From Acidovorax sp. A1169 (GTDB lineage: Bacteria > Pseudomonadota > Gammaproteobacteria > Burkholderiales > Burkholderiaceae_C): a DNA stretch of 64,000 bases. Below the pieces are notes generated by a model, which was given only the letters and a program-made list of their open reading frames with translations, ran no database searches and was not told the DNA's origin. The stretch is from NCBI RefSeq assembly GCF_030704685.1, contig NZ_JAUZDX010000016.1, forward strand, positions 62,001 through 126,000. Reading direction: 5' to 3'. Shown here piece after piece: positions 1 through 9,066 of the stretch. Numbering within the stretch: position 1 is the stretch's first letter; each line of letters opens with the position of its first letter. Both the position numbers and the translations under genes were made by a program.

Positions 1-2171
1 TGGTGGTGGTGATTCTGTTCCTGCAGACCTGGCGTGCCTCCATCATCCCGCTGCTGGCCGTGCCGGTGTCGGTGGTGGGCACGTTTGCAGTGCTGCACCT
101 GCTGGGCTTTTCGATCAACGCGCTGAGCCTGTTCGGCCTGGTGCTGGCCATCGGCATCGTGGTGGACGATGCCATCGTGGTGGTGGAGAACGTGGAGCGC
201 AACATCGAGGCCGGCCTGACCCCGCGCGAGGCGACCTACCGCGCCATGCGCGAAGTCTCCGGCCCCATCATCGCCATTGCGCTGGTGCTGGTGGCGGTGT
301 TCGTGCCGCTGGCCTTCATCAGCGGGCTCACGGGCCAGTTCTACCGCCAGTTCGCGGTCACCATCGCGATCTCCACGGTGATCTCGGCCATCAACTCGCT
401 GACCCTGTCGCCCGCGCTCAGCGCGCTGCTGCTCAAGGGCCACAACGAGCCCAAGGACGCGCTCACGCGCGGCATGGACAAGGTGCTGGGCGGCGTGTTC
501 CGTGGCTTCAACCGCGTGTTCCACCGGGGCTCCGAGGCCTACAGCGGCGGCGTCAAGCGCGTCATCGGCCGCAAGGCGCTGATGCTGGTGATCTACCTGG
601 TGCTGGTGGGTGCGACCTTCGGCCTGTTCAAGCTGGTCCCGAGCGGTTTCGTGCCCGGCCAGGACAAGCAGTACCTGATCGGCTTTGCCCAGTTGCCCGA
701 CGGCGCCACGCTGGACCGCACCGAGGACGTGATCCGCCGCATGGGCGACATCATGAAGAAGAACCCCAACGTGGAAGACGCCATCGCCTTCCCCGGCCTG
801 TCGATCAACGGCTTCACCAACAGCTCCAACTCCGGCATCGTGTTCGCCACGCTCAAGCCCTTTGCCGAGCGCACCCGCGCCGACCAGAGCGGCGGCGCCG
901 TGGCCGGCCAGTTGAACCAGTCGTTCGGTGCCATCCAGGAAGCCTTCATCGCCATGTTCCCGCCGCCACCGGTGGCGGGCCTGGGTACCACAGGCGGCTT
1001 CAAGCTGCAGATCGAGGACCGCGCATCGCTGGGCTACGAGGCCATGGACGGTGCCGTCAAGGCCTTCATGGCCAAGGCCTACCAGACGCCCGAGCTGGCC
1101 GGCCTGTTCACGAGCTGGCAGGTCAACGTGCCTCAGCTGTACGCGAACATCGACCGCACCAAGGCGCGCCAACTGGGCGTGCCCGTGACGGACATCTTCG
1201 AGACGCTGCAGATCTACCTGGGCAGCCTGTACGCCAACGACTTCAACCAGTTCGGCCGCACCTACAGCGTGCGCGTTCAGGCCGATGCGGCCTTCCGTGC
1301 CCGCAGCGACGACGTGGGCCTGCTCAAGGTGCGTTCCACCACCGGCGAGATGGTTCCGCTGTCGGCGCTGATGAAGCTTGAGCCGAGCTTCGGCCCCGAG
1401 CGTGCCATGCGCTACAACGGCTTTCTGGCCGCCGACGTGAACGGCCAGCCCGGTCCCGGCTTCTCGTCGGGCCAGGCCCAGGACGCCATCGAGCGCATTG
1501 CCGCCGAAACCCTGCCCAAGGGCATCGGCTTTGAGTGGACCGAGCTGACCTACCAGGAAATCCTGGCCGGCAATTCCGCCATGCTGGTGTTCCCCATCGC
1601 CATCCTGCTGGTGTTCCTGGTGCTGGCCGCGCAGTACGAAAGCCTGACCCTGCCGATTGCCATCATCCTGATCGTGCCCATGGGCCTTTTGGCCGCGATG
1701 ACGGGCGTGTGGCTCAGCAACGGGGACAACAATGTGTTCACCCAGATCGGGCTCATCGTGCTGGTGGGGCTATCGGCGAAGAACGCGATCCTGATCGTGG
1801 AGTTCGCCCGCGAGCTGGAGTTTGCCGGGCGCACACCCGTGCAGGCCGCCATCGAGGCCAGTCGCCTGCGGCTGCGCCCCATCCTGATGACCTCGCTGGC
1901 CTTCGTGATGGGCGTGCTGCCCCTGGTGCTGTCCACCGGGGCCGGTGCCGAGATGCGCAGCGCCATGGGCGTGGCGGTGTTCGCCGGGATGATCGGAGTG
2001 ACGGCCTTCGGCCTGTTCCTCACGCCCGTGTTCTACGTGGTGCTGCGCCGCCTGGCGGGCAACCGCGCCCTGCAGCAGCACGGCAGCCATGTCGCGCCGC
2101 TGGCGGATGCCTCCGGCCCTGGCGCCGTGGCCCACCCCATATTGGCTGCACCGCGCGGCCATGACGAATGA
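1..2171 (+). CDS. RND multidrug efflux pump, HAE1-type permease (C-terminal part, 5' cut by window)
   Basis: Inner-membrane proton-driven drug pump of the RND superfamily. The gene starts before the window, so only about the last 722 residues are visible; HAE1 pumps are usually about 1,050 long, so roughly 330 residues are missing upstream. The visible part opens in the first membrane block and reaches the TM4 proton-relay signature VVDDAIVVVEN (visible residues about 53-63). The large second periplasmic loop follows, then the second membrane block with GLIVLVGLSAKNAILIVEF (about 582-600). The outer-membrane channel gene follows 19 nt after the stop, so this is the 3' part of an adaptor-pump-channel operon. 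The substrate cannot be told from the sequence. Confidence 0.93.
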   Translation, partial: VVVILFLQTWRASIIPLLAVPVSVVGTFAVLHLLGFSINALSLFGLVLAIGIVVDDAIVVVENVERNIEAGLTPREATYRAMREVSGPIIAIALVLVAVFVPLAFISGLTGQFYRQFAVTIAISTVISAINSLTLSPALSALLLKGHNEPKDALTRGMDKVLGGVFRGFNRVFHRGSEAYSGGVKRVIGRKALMLVIYLVLVGATFGLFKLVPSGFVPGQDKQYLIGFAQLPDGATLDRTEDVIRRMGDIMKKNPNVEDAIAFPGLSINGFTNSSNSGIVFATLKPFAERTRADQSGGAVAGQLNQSFGAIQEAFIAMFPPPPVAGLGTTGGFKLQIEDRASLGYEAMDGAVKAFMAKAYQTPELAGLFTSWQVNVPQLYANIDRTKARQLGVPVTDIFETLQIYLGSLYANDFNQFGRTYSVRVQADAAFRARSDDVGLLKVRSTTGEMVPLSALMKLEPSFGPERAMRYNGFLAADVNGQPGPGFSSGQAQDAIERIAAETLPKGIGFEWTELTYQEILAGNSAMLVFPIAILLVFLVLAAQYESLTLPIAIILIVPMGLLAAMTGVWLSNGDNNVFTQIGLIVLVGLSAKNAILIVEFARELEFAGRTPVQAAIEASRLRLRPILMTSLAFVMGVLPLVLSTGAGAEMRSAMGVAVFAGMIGVTAFGLFLTPVFYVVLRRLAGNRALQQHGSHVAPLADASGPGAVAHPILAAPRGHDE

Positions 2172-2190
2172 GCGCAAAGGAGCCTTTGCA

Positions 2191-3675
2191 ATGAATGCCA
2201 CTACGATTTTTTCCGACCCTTCCCTGACCGTGCGGCGCGCGGCGCGCCTGGCGCCGCTGGTCGCGGCCCTGGTGCTGGCCGGCTGCATGGGCACGCCCAT
2301 CGCGCCGCAACCTGAGCATGCCGGTGTGGCCGTGCCCGCCAGCTTCAGCGTGGCCGATGGCGCACCCGCCTGGACCACCGCCGCCCCTGCCGAGGCGCAG
2401 CCGCGCGGCGAGTGGTGGCTGGGCTTCCAGGACCCGGTGTTGAGCAGCCTGGTCGAGCGCGCAGCCAGCGGCAACACCAGCATCCAAGAGGCTGCGGCCC
2501 GTCTGGCCGAGGCGCGCTCGCTGCTGCGCTCGGCCGACGCCGCGCGTGCCCCGCAGGTGGGTGCTTCGGCCGGTGCCAGCCGCCAGGCCGGTGCCGGTAC
2601 CACGGGCAGCACGCAGGCGTCCACGCTGACCACGGCCGGCCTCAACGTCTCTTACGAGCTCGACCTGTTCGGGCGCCTGTCCAAGGCCAGCGATGCGGCG
2701 CGCCTGGATGCCCAGTCCCGCGATGCGCTGCTGCAGAGCACACGCCTCATGGTGCAGGCCGACGTGGCGCAGACCTATCTGCAACTGCGCTCGGTGCAGG
2801 CCGAGCAACTGCTGCTGCAGGGCAGCCTGTCGGCCTACCGCGACACGCTGCGCCTGACGCAGCGGCGCTTTCAGGCCGGCGACGTGGCCGAGCTCGACGT
2901 GGCGCGCGTGCAGACCGAAGTGGCGGCCACCGAGTCCGAGGCCTTGGCCCTGGAGCGCCAGCAGGCGCTGCTGTCCAACGCCCTGGCGGTGCTGGTGGGT
3001 GACGTGGCCACCGGCTTTGCCGTGGCACCGGCCGCCAGCGATGCGGCCCTGCCCGTGATCCCGGCCGGCGTGCCCGGCACGGTGCTGGCGCGCCGGCCCG
3101 ACGTGTCGGCCGCCCAGGCCTCGGTGCTGGCGGCGCAGGCGCGCGTGGGCGTGGCCGAGGCGGCCTGGTTCCCGGCCATCACGCTCACCGGCAATGCCGG
3201 CCAGGCCTCGCCCGAGCTCGGTGACCTGTTCAAGTGGTCGGCCCGCTCCTGGGGCATTGGCGCCCTGCTGTCGCTGCCGATCTTCGACGGTGGCCAGCGC
3301 AAGGCGCAGGAAGAGGGCGCCCGCGCCCGGCTGGAGGCGGCCATGGCCGCCCACCGAGGCCAGGTGCTGGTGGCCTTTCGCGAGGTGGAGGACCAGTTGA
3401 GCGCGCTGCGCCTGCTGGCCGGCCAGTCCGAAGCGCAAAGCCGTGCCGTGCAATCGGCTGTGCGTGCCACGCAGCTGTCGGACTCGCGCTACCGCAACGG
3501 CCTGGTGAGCCAGCTCGAACTGCTGGACGCGCGCCGCAGCGAGTTGCGCAATCGCCGCCAGGCCTTGCAGGTGCGCACCGCGCAGTACACCGCCACCGTG
3601 GGCCTGATCCGTGCGCTGGGCGGCGGCTGGGGCGATGGCAAGGGCGCAGCCCTGGCGCAGGCACCCGCCCGTTGA
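2191..3675 (+). CDS. Outer-membrane efflux lipoprotein, NodT/OprM family
   Basis: Outer-membrane channel partner of the upstream RND pump; trimeric TolC-like exit duct. The ATG at 2191 is chosen because AAAGGAG lies just before it, and it places a lipobox LAGC with the acylated Cys at residue 32. An upstream in-frame ATG at 2161 overlaps the pump gene and would add a non-signal-like extension. The 494-residue length is normal for the family. Two outer-membrane efflux repeats are seen: long Ala/Gln/Arg-rich helices around ASGNTSIQEAAARLAEARSL and a second copy around VLARRPDVSAAQASVLAAQA. The Cys suggests lipid anchoring in the outer membrane. Confidence 0.92.
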   Translation: MNATTIFSDPSLTVRRAARLAPLVAALVLAGCMGTPIAPQPEHAGVAVPASFSVADGAPAWTTAAPAEAQPRGEWWLGFQDPVLSSLVERAASGNTSIQEAAARLAEARSLLRSADAARAPQVGASAGASRQAGAGTTGSTQASTLTTAGLNVSYELDLFGRLSKASDAARLDAQSRDALLQSTRLMVQADVAQTYLQLRSVQAEQLLLQGSLSAYRDTLRLTQRRFQAGDVAELDVARVQTEVAATESEALALERQQALLSNALAVLVGDVATGFAVAPAASDAALPVIPAGVPGTVLARRPDVSAAQASVLAAQARVGVAEAAWFPAITLTGNAGQASPELGDLFKWSARSWGIGALLSLPIFDGGQRKAQEEGARARLEAAMAAHRGQVLVAFREVEDQLSALRLLAGQSEAQSRAVQSAVRATQLSDSRYRNGLVSQLELLDARRSELRNRRQALQVRTAQYTATVGLIRALGGGWGDGKGAALAQAPAR

Positions 3676-3828
3676 GTGGTCGTTGTCGCGGGCGGGCTTG
3701 ACAGGGACTTTCCGGGGTGCCCGCCCCGGCCTGCTGCAAGGGGCCTATAGTGCCGGGTGTCGCCGCTCGACCGATGGGTTGGTTTTGTGGCCGTCCCCCT
3801 CACTTCCCTTGCACGCAGGAGCATCCGC

Positions 3829-5265
3829 ATGAGTTATCCCGATACCCGCCTCTTCATCGCCGGCCAGTGGCAGGACGCCGCCGATGGCAAGACCATCGCC
3901 GTGCACAACCCCGCCACCGGCAAGGAAATCGGCCGTGTGGCCCATGCCGGCACGGCCGACCTGGACCGTGCGCTCGAAGCCGCCCAGAAGGGCTTCGAGG
4001 CCTGGCGCGACATCCCCGCGGCAGACCGCGCCAAGACCATGCGCCGCGCCGCCGTGCTGATGCGCGAGCGCGTGGACGCGATTGCCGCCATCATGGTGCA
4101 GGAGCAGGGCAAGCCCCTGGCCGAAGCCAAGGTCGAGACCATGGCCTCGGCCGACATCATCGAATGGTTCGCCGACGAATCCATGCGCGTCTACGGCCGC
4201 ATCGTGCCCTCGCGCAACCTCAAGGCCCAGCAACTGGTCATCAAGGACCCCGTGGGCCCCGTGGCGGCGTTCACGCCCTGGAACTTCCCGATCAACCAGG
4301 TGGTGCGCAAGCTCGCGGCCGCGCTGTCGGCCGGCTGCTCCATCCTCGTCAAGGCGCCTGAGGAAACCCCGGCCAGCCCGGCCGAGCTGATCCGTGCCTT
4401 CGCCGATGCCGGCGTGCCCGCCGGCACCGTGGGCCTGGTTTATGGCGACCCGGCCGAGATCTCCAACTACCTGATCCCGCACCCCATCATCCGCAAGGTC
4501 ACCTTCACCGGCTCCACGCCCGTGGGCAAGCAGCTCGCGGCCCTGGCCGGCAAGCACATGAAGCGCGTGACCATGGAGCTCGGTGGCCACGCCCCCGTGA
4601 TCGTGGCCGAGGACGCCGACGTGGCCCTGGCCATCAAGGCTGCCGGTGGCGCCAAGTTCCGCAATGCGGGCCAGGTCTGCATCTCGCCCACGCGCTTTCT
4701 GGTGCATGAAAGCATCCGCGCCGAGTTCGTGGCCGCGCTCACCAGCCACGCCCAGGGCCTGAAGGTCGGCGACGGCATGGTCCAGGGCACGCAGATGGGC
4801 CCGCTGGCCAACCCGCGCCGCATCACCGCCATGGCCGACCTGCTGGCCGACGCCGTGCAGCAGGGCGCGCAACTGTCCGCCGGCGGCGAGCGCATCGGCA
4901 GCGAAGGCAATTTCTTCCAGCCCACGGTGCTCGACAACGTGCCGCTGTCGGCCCGCATCTTCAACGAAGAGCCCTTCGGCCCCGTGGCCGCCGTGCGTGG
5001 ATTCGAGAAGATCGAGGACGCGATTGCCGAGGCCAACCGCCTGCCTTTCGGCCTGGCCGGCTATGCCTTCACGCGCTCGCTCAAGAACGCCCACCTGCTG
5101 TCCCAGCGCCTGGAAGTGGGCATGCTGTGGATCAACCAGGCTGCGGCCCCTGCGGCCGAGCTGCCCTTCGGCGGCCTGAAGGATTCAGGCTACGGCTCCG
5201 AAGGTGGCTCCGAAGCCGTCGAGGCGCACCTGAACACGCGCCTGGTCTCGATCATGAACGTTTGA
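3829..5265 (+). CDS. NAD(P)-dependent aldehyde dehydrogenase (succinate-semialdehyde dehydrogenase-like)
   Basis: Oxidises an aldehyde to the acid with NAD(P)+; closest by recall to the succinic/glutaric semialdehyde dehydrogenase branch. The ATG at 3829 has AGGAG at 3817-3821 and gives 478 residues, typical for the family. Visible landmarks are [10 protein letters not shown] (nucleotide-binding region), [11 protein letters not shown], the general-base Glu250 in TMELGGHAP and the catalytic Cys284 in [12 protein letters not shown]. It stands alone: 153 nt after the efflux channel and 169 nt before a MarR gene, so its pathway is not shown by context. The substrate assignment is uncertain; the enzyme class is secure. 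Confidence 0.88.
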   Translation: MSYPDTRLFIAGQWQDAADGKTIAVHNPATGKEIGRVAHAGTADLDRALEAAQKGFEAWRDIPAADRAKTMRRAAVLMRERVDAIAAIMVQEQGKPLAEAKVETMASADIIEWFADESMRVYGRIVPSRNLKAQQLVIKDPVGPVAAFTPWNFPINQVVRKLAAALSAGCSILVKAPEETPASPAELIRAFADAGVPAGTVGLVYGDPAEISNYLIPHPIIRKVTFTGSTPVGKQLAALAGKHMKRVTMELGGHAPVIVAEDADVALAIKAAGGAKFRNAGQVCISPTRFLVHESIRAEFVAALTSHAQGLKVGDGMVQGTQMGPLANPRRITAMADLLADAVQQGAQLSAGGERIGSEGNFFQPTVLDNVPLSARIFNEEPFGPVAAVRGFEKIEDAIAEANRLPFGLAGYAFTRSLKNAHLLSQRLEVGMLWINQAAAPAAELPFGGLKDSGYGSEGGSEAVEAHLNTRLVSIMNV

Positions 5266-5281
5266 GGCCTGCGCCTTGTCC

Positions 5282-5308
5282 CCCGGCTGCACCACAGTGC
5301 AGGCCGGG
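5282..5308 (+). terminator. GC hairpin after the aldehyde dehydrogenase gene
   Basis: CCCGG-C-TGCAC, loop CACA, GTGCA-GG-CCGGG forms a bulged stem 14 nt after the stop codon. No T tract follows, so it is at best an atypical terminator or a 3'-end stabiliser. Confidence 0.35.
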
Positions 5309-5381
5309 TGGATGGGCGGCCATTCACTGCAGATCGGACAGGTGTCTGGTCTGCCCATCTGCCCTGTCTCCCACAAACCAG

Positions 5382-5418
5382 TTGACCTTGGTTGGTTAAA
5401 TATATAGCATGATATATA
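5382..5418 (+). promoter_or_regulatory. Promoter and palindromic operator of the MarR-GNAT operon
   Basis: An AT-rich island in otherwise GC-rich DNA. TTGACC (5382-5387) and TAGCAT (5405-5410), 17 nt apart, make a plausible sigma70 promoter. TATATAGCATGATATATA (5401-5418) is an 18-nt near-perfect palindrome centred on CATG and overlaps the -10. MarR proteins usually bind such palindromes and repress themselves, so autorepression is the likely reading. The gene start at 5435 has no clear Shine-Dalgarno sequence. Confidence 0.5.
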
Positions 5419-5434
5419 TCAAAGTAATAATATC

Positions 5435-5956
5435 ATGATCCACGACATCGTCAGAGAGTTGGGGTTCCTCACGCTCGGCACTCGCTTTCGCCGGATCGGC
5501 GAATCCCTGCAGGCGCAGACCCAGGCGCTCATGGTCCGGCATGGCATCGACATGCCTGCGGCCCATTTCCCTTTGCTTGCGGCGCTGGACCGGCATGGCC
5601 CGCTGGGCGTGGGGGAACTGAGCGCAGCGGTCGGTGTCAGCCAGCCGGTGGTCACGCGCTCACTGCGGGGGCTCGAGGCCAGCGGGCTGGTGGAATCCCG
5701 CTCCCTGGAGGGCGACCGGCGCATCCGCAAGGTGCAGCTGAGCGAGGCAGGGCAGGCGCTGGTCGAGCGCGCCCGGCGCGAGGTCTGGCCGGTGATCGAG
5801 GCCTCGGTGGCCCAGATCTGCGCGCCGCTCGAAGGCCCATTGCTGCAGCAACTGGCCGCGCTGGAGGCGGGCCTGGAACATACCTCGCTGCTGCAGCGTG
5901 CCGCAGTGTCTATCGCGGCACAGCCCGCGCGATCCCACGGAAAGGCATCCCGATGA
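5435..5956 (+). CDS. MarR-family transcriptional regulator
   Basis: Dimeric winged-helix DNA-binding protein of 173 residues. N-terminal helices (LGFLTLGTRFRRIGESLQ) are followed by the helix-turn-helix LGVGELSAAVGVSQPVVTRS (about 57-76), the wing with the typical charged turn EGDRRIRKVQLSEAG (about 92-106), then C-terminal dimerisation helices. The ATG at 5435 lies 17 nt beyond a palindromic operator, fitting autorepression. The last 4 nt (ATGA) overlap the start of the acetyltransferase gene, so the two are translationally coupled. The ligand is unknown; the acetyltransferase may act on a signal or toxic compound sensed by the regulator (inference). Confidence 0.9.
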   Translation: MIHDIVRELGFLTLGTRFRRIGESLQAQTQALMVRHGIDMPAAHFPLLAALDRHGPLGVGELSAAVGVSQPVVTRSLRGLEASGLVESRSLEGDRRIRKVQLSEAGQALVERARREVWPVIEASVAQICAPLEGPLLQQLAALEAGLEHTSLLQRAAVSIAAQPARSHGKASR

Positions 5957-6627
5957 ACAGCCCCCTCGACCGCCCTGTGTGGGCCTCTCTGCGCCATGCG
6001 CCGCAGCTCGCCGAAGGCGGGGACCTCGCCAGGCGTTATCGCCGCGACGTGAACCTTTTCGCGTCCGCGCGCGATGACGACAGCGCCAGCCTTGCGGCGC
6101 TGGCCGACCTGGTGGGGGCGGGAGAATCCGTCTACCTGGCGCAGGTGCCACCCGTGCAGGTACCGCCGTGCCTGAAGATGGTGCGCAGTGCCCAGGGCGT
6201 GCAGATGCTGGCCAGGCAGCCCGTCACGCCCGAGCGGGGCGAAGAGGCCGTGCTGGCGCTGGGCGATGCGGATGCGCCCGAGATGCTGGCGCTCGCGCAA
6301 CTGACCGAGCCCGGTCCCTTTCTGCCGCGCACGCACACCATGGGTCGCTTCTTCGGCGTGCGGATCGGGGGGCGGCTGGCCGCGATGGCTGGCGAGCGCA
6401 TGCGTTTTGCGGGCGCCACCGAGGTCAGCGGGGTCTGCACCCATCCCGACTTCCGGGGGCGCGGCCTCGCGCGCCAGCTGTCGTCCGTGGTGGCGCATGC
6501 CATCCAGCAGCGTGGCGAACAGGCGTTCCTGCACGCCTGGGCCTCCAACCATGCGGCCATTGCGCTGTATGAACGCCTGGGCTTCGAGACCCGGACCGAA
6601 TTGCATGTGGCGGTGCTGGCGCGATAG
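5953..6627 (+). CDS. GNAT-family N-acetyltransferase (FR47-like)
   Basis: Acetyl-CoA-dependent acetyltransferase of 224 residues. The GNAT fold occupies the C-terminal half: strand VSGVCTHPDFRGRGLARQL (about 158-176) contains the acetyl-CoA pyrophosphate-binding R/Q-x-x-G-x-G/A motif, and NHAAIALYERLGF (199-211) is motif B. The first 120 residues form a less conserved N-terminal domain, as in FR47-type members. It overlaps the MarR gene by 4 nt and is followed by a convergent TonB receptor. The substrate cannot be inferred. Confidence 0.85.
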   Translation: MNSPLDRPVWASLRHAPQLAEGGDLARRYRRDVNLFASARDDDSASLAALADLVGAGESVYLAQVPPVQVPPCLKMVRSAQGVQMLARQPVTPERGEEAVLALGDADAPEMLALAQLTEPGPFLPRTHTMGRFFGVRIGGRLAAMAGERMRFAGATEVSGVCTHPDFRGRGLARQLSSVVAHAIQQRGEQAFLHAWASNHAAIALYERLGFETRTELHVAVLAR

Positions 6628-6677
6628 GCCCGCGCGCGGTGAAGGTACACGCAGGTCCCGTTCACCGGCGCGGTGCC

Positions 6678-8849
6678 TCAGAACCGGTAGGTCGACGTCA
6701 GCGCATAGGTGCGCCCCTGCCCATAGAAGCAATCGCCCCGCGCCAGGCACTGGGTGACGTGCACCTTGTCCGCCAGGTTGGTCACGTTGAAGGCCAGGCG
6801 CCAGTCGCCTGCGTCGTAGGCCAGCAGGGCATCGGCCAGCGTGGCCGAGGGGGTGGTGATGGCCGAAGTGCCGCTCCACTGTGAGCCGGTGTAGCGCACG
6901 CCGGCGCCCACGGTCCAGCCGCCGCGGCCTTCGGAGGCAAACCGGTGCGACAGCCAGGCCGATGCCGTGTGCTTGGGCACGCTGGCCACGGGCAGGCCCT
7001 GGTCGCCAGCGTTGCTGCGCGAGATCTTGGCATCGGTGTAGCCGTAGGCCAGGGTGGCGTCCCAGTGGCTGGCCAGGCTGGCGGTGATCTCGGCCTCCAG
7101 GCCGGTGACCTTGACCTCGCCGATCTGCAGGCTGTTGAGCGGGTTGGCCGGGTCATTGGTCTTGCGGTTGGTTTCGCGCAGCTGGTAGGCGGCGACAAAG
7201 GCCGAAATGCCCTGGCCTGGCGGCTGCCACTTCACGCCGGCCTCCCACTGCTTGCCGCGCGTGGGCTTGTAGGGTGTGCCGTACACGTCCACGCCGCCCA
7301 GCGGCTGGAAGGACTCGGAGTAGCCCACGTAGGGGGCCCAGCCGCCGTCCATCTGGTAGGTGGCACCGGCGCGCTTGGTCCAGGCCTTGTCGTCCACGGC
7401 GGCCGCAGGGCGGCCTTCGGTGTCGGTCTTGGCGCTGTCGTGGCGCAGGCCCAGCGTGGCCGTCCATCGACCCCAGGTGATCTGGTCCTGGGCATAGAAG
7501 CCGAGCTGGCGCTGCGCCACGCCCGGCTGGCGCACCAGGGCCGAGGCCGCAGGCGGCGTGAAGTTGCCGTACACCGGGTTGTACACGTCGATGGACGGGG
7601 CTACGGCGCGCCAGGCCGACTGGCCCGAGTGGTTGCGCTGCACGTCCAGGCCTGCCAGCAGCGTGTGCTGCGTGGCGCCTGCGTTGAGCTTGCCTTCGAG
7701 CTGGGTGTCGATGAGCAGCATGCGGCCGGTGTTGAGGTTCCACACCGCGTCTCGCACCACCGTCCTGTTGTCGCTGTTGAACACCGGCCGCCCGGGGCGG
7801 CCCGTTCCGGCATTGGCCGTGAAGCTGGTGTAGATGGTGCGGTAGTCCACCTCGGTCACGGTGCGGCGCAGGTTCTGGCGCACGGTCCAGGCATCGTTCA
7901 GGCGGTGGCTGAACAGATAGCCCCAGGAGCTGTTCTCGGTGTTGAAGGCATCCCAGCCCGGCTCGCTGATGAAGGTCGAGCGCGGGATCTGGCCATAGGG
8001 GCTTGGCAGTTGCGTGCCCTGCCAGGGGAAGAAACCGATCAGCGATCCGCTCTTGTCCTTCTGGTACAGGCCTTGCAGCGTGAGCGAGGTGTCCGCGCTG
8101 GGGCGCCAGGTCAGCGAGGGGGCCAGCACAGTGCGGTCATCGGCCACGTGGTTGACCTGGGTATCGCTGTCGCGGCCCACGGCCACCAGGCGGTACAGCC
8201 ACTGGCCATTGGCATCGAGCGCGCCGGTCAGGTCGGCAGCGATCTGCTTGCGTGCATGGCTGCCCACCTGCACCTGCACTTCGCGCGCAGTTTCGGCCTG
8301 GGGGCGCTTGCTCGTGAGATTCAGCACACCGCCCACACTGCCCTGGCCATAGAGCACCGAGGTGGGGCCACGCAGGAATTCCACGCGCTCCAGCGTGTAC
8401 GGATCGGGCCGGCTGCTGTTGTAGGTGCCGTAGGTGCGCAGAAGGCCGTCCTGGTACTGCGAGACGTTGGCGCCGCGTGCGCTGAAGCTGTCCACGCGGC
8501 TGTCGAAGTAGTTGGAGACGGCGCCAGCGGTGTAAGCCGTGACCTGGCGCAGCGTCTGCACGCCCTGGGCCTCCATCTGGTCGCGCGTCACCACGCTGAT
8601 GGCCTGCGGCGTTTCGAGCAGCGGCGTGTCGGTCTTGGTCGCGCTCAGGGCGCGCTTGGCCACGAAGCCGGAGACCGGCGCCGTGGGGTTCTCCCGCTCT
8701 GCGCCGGATTGCACGGTCACGGGGGCGAGGGTGGCTTCAGCGGCAGGGGGTGTGGCGGTCTGGGCCTGTGCACAGGCGCTGCAGACCATCAGGAACGCGG
8801 CGTGTGCAACGGCAGTGCGCGCAGGTCGCGCGGGGCAGTGGGATGGCAT
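6678..8849 (-). CDS. TonB-dependent siderophore receptor
   Basis: Outer-membrane 22-strand barrel with N-terminal plug, importing a ferric siderophore with TonB energy. The start at 8849 gives a signal peptide ending near CAQAQ and a 723-residue protein; the open frame runs upstream to 9113 but that part is low-complexity, non-signal sequence. A TonB box lies around LAPVTVQSGAE, and plug motifs TPLLETPQAISVVTRDQM and VEFLRGPTSVLYGQGSVGG are clear. The C-terminus ends in the aromatic barrel signature ...YALTSTYRF. It is the last gene of a minus-strand operon behind PepSY, a 77-residue membrane protein, another receptor and a DUF4198 gene. The siderophore is unknown. Confidence 0.92.
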   Translation of the reverse strand: MPSHCPARPARTAVAHAAFLMVCSACAQAQTATPPAAEATLAPVTVQSGAERENPTAPVSGFVAKRALSATKTDTPLLETPQAISVVTRDQMEAQGVQTLRQVTAYTAGAVSNYFDSRVDSFSARGANVSQYQDGLLRTYGTYNSSRPDPYTLERVEFLRGPTSVLYGQGSVGGVLNLTSKRPQAETAREVQVQVGSHARKQIAADLTGALDANGQWLYRLVAVGRDSDTQVNHVADDRTVLAPSLTWRPSADTSLTLQGLYQKDKSGSLIGFFPWQGTQLPSPYGQIPRSTFISEPGWDAFNTENSSWGYLFSHRLNDAWTVRQNLRRTVTEVDYRTIYTSFTANAGTGRPGRPVFNSDNRTVVRDAVWNLNTGRMLLIDTQLEGKLNAGATQHTLLAGLDVQRNHSGQSAWRAVAPSIDVYNPVYGNFTPPAASALVRQPGVAQRQLGFYAQDQITWGRWTATLGLRHDSAKTDTEGRPAAAVDDKAWTKRAGATYQMDGGWAPYVGYSESFQPLGGVDVYGTPYKPTRGKQWEAGVKWQPPGQGISAFVAAYQLRETNRKTNDPANPLNSLQIGEVKVTGLEAEITASLASHWDATLAYGYTDAKISRSNAGDQGLPVASVPKHTASAWLSHRFASEGRGGWTVGAGVRYTGSQWSGTSAITTPSATLADALLAYDAGDWRLAFNVTNLADKVHVTQCLARGDCFYGQGRTYALTSTYRF

Positions 8850-9066
8850 GGTCTTCAATGGTGGTGCAGCCTGCGGCCATGCGGCAGCGAAGGCGGGTTG
8901 GCTGGGGTGTGGCGGTGCGCGGCCGGCGCCGTGAAGGCTCCGGTGGCAGTGGCTGGCGAAGGAAAAGGGCCGGTTGCAGGTCCGGACGCCCTGGCAACCC
9001 CCCACCAGGCTCGATGGCCCTGCAGCCGCCTGGGTTGGGGGTTGGCGCCCCTTCGGGCGCGGGTTG

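Noticed and set aside
3676..3828. TTGACA at 3698 and TATAGT at 3746 ahead of the aldehyde dehydrogenase gene
   Set aside because: They are over 40 nt apart and cannot form one sigma70 promoter; no convincing partner box was found for either.
6628..6677. Imperfect inverted repeat (CGGTGAA/TTCACCG) between convergent GNAT and receptor genes
   Set aside because: Long loop and no T tract on either strand; too weak to call a terminator.
8850..9066. Possible cobalamin riboswitch between the DUF4198 gene and the receptor at 6.7-8.8 kb
   Set aside because: A GCCACTG-like string and a GC hairpin (9045-9060) are present, but the B12-box and the remaining conserved core could not be found in order, so no riboswitch is claimed.
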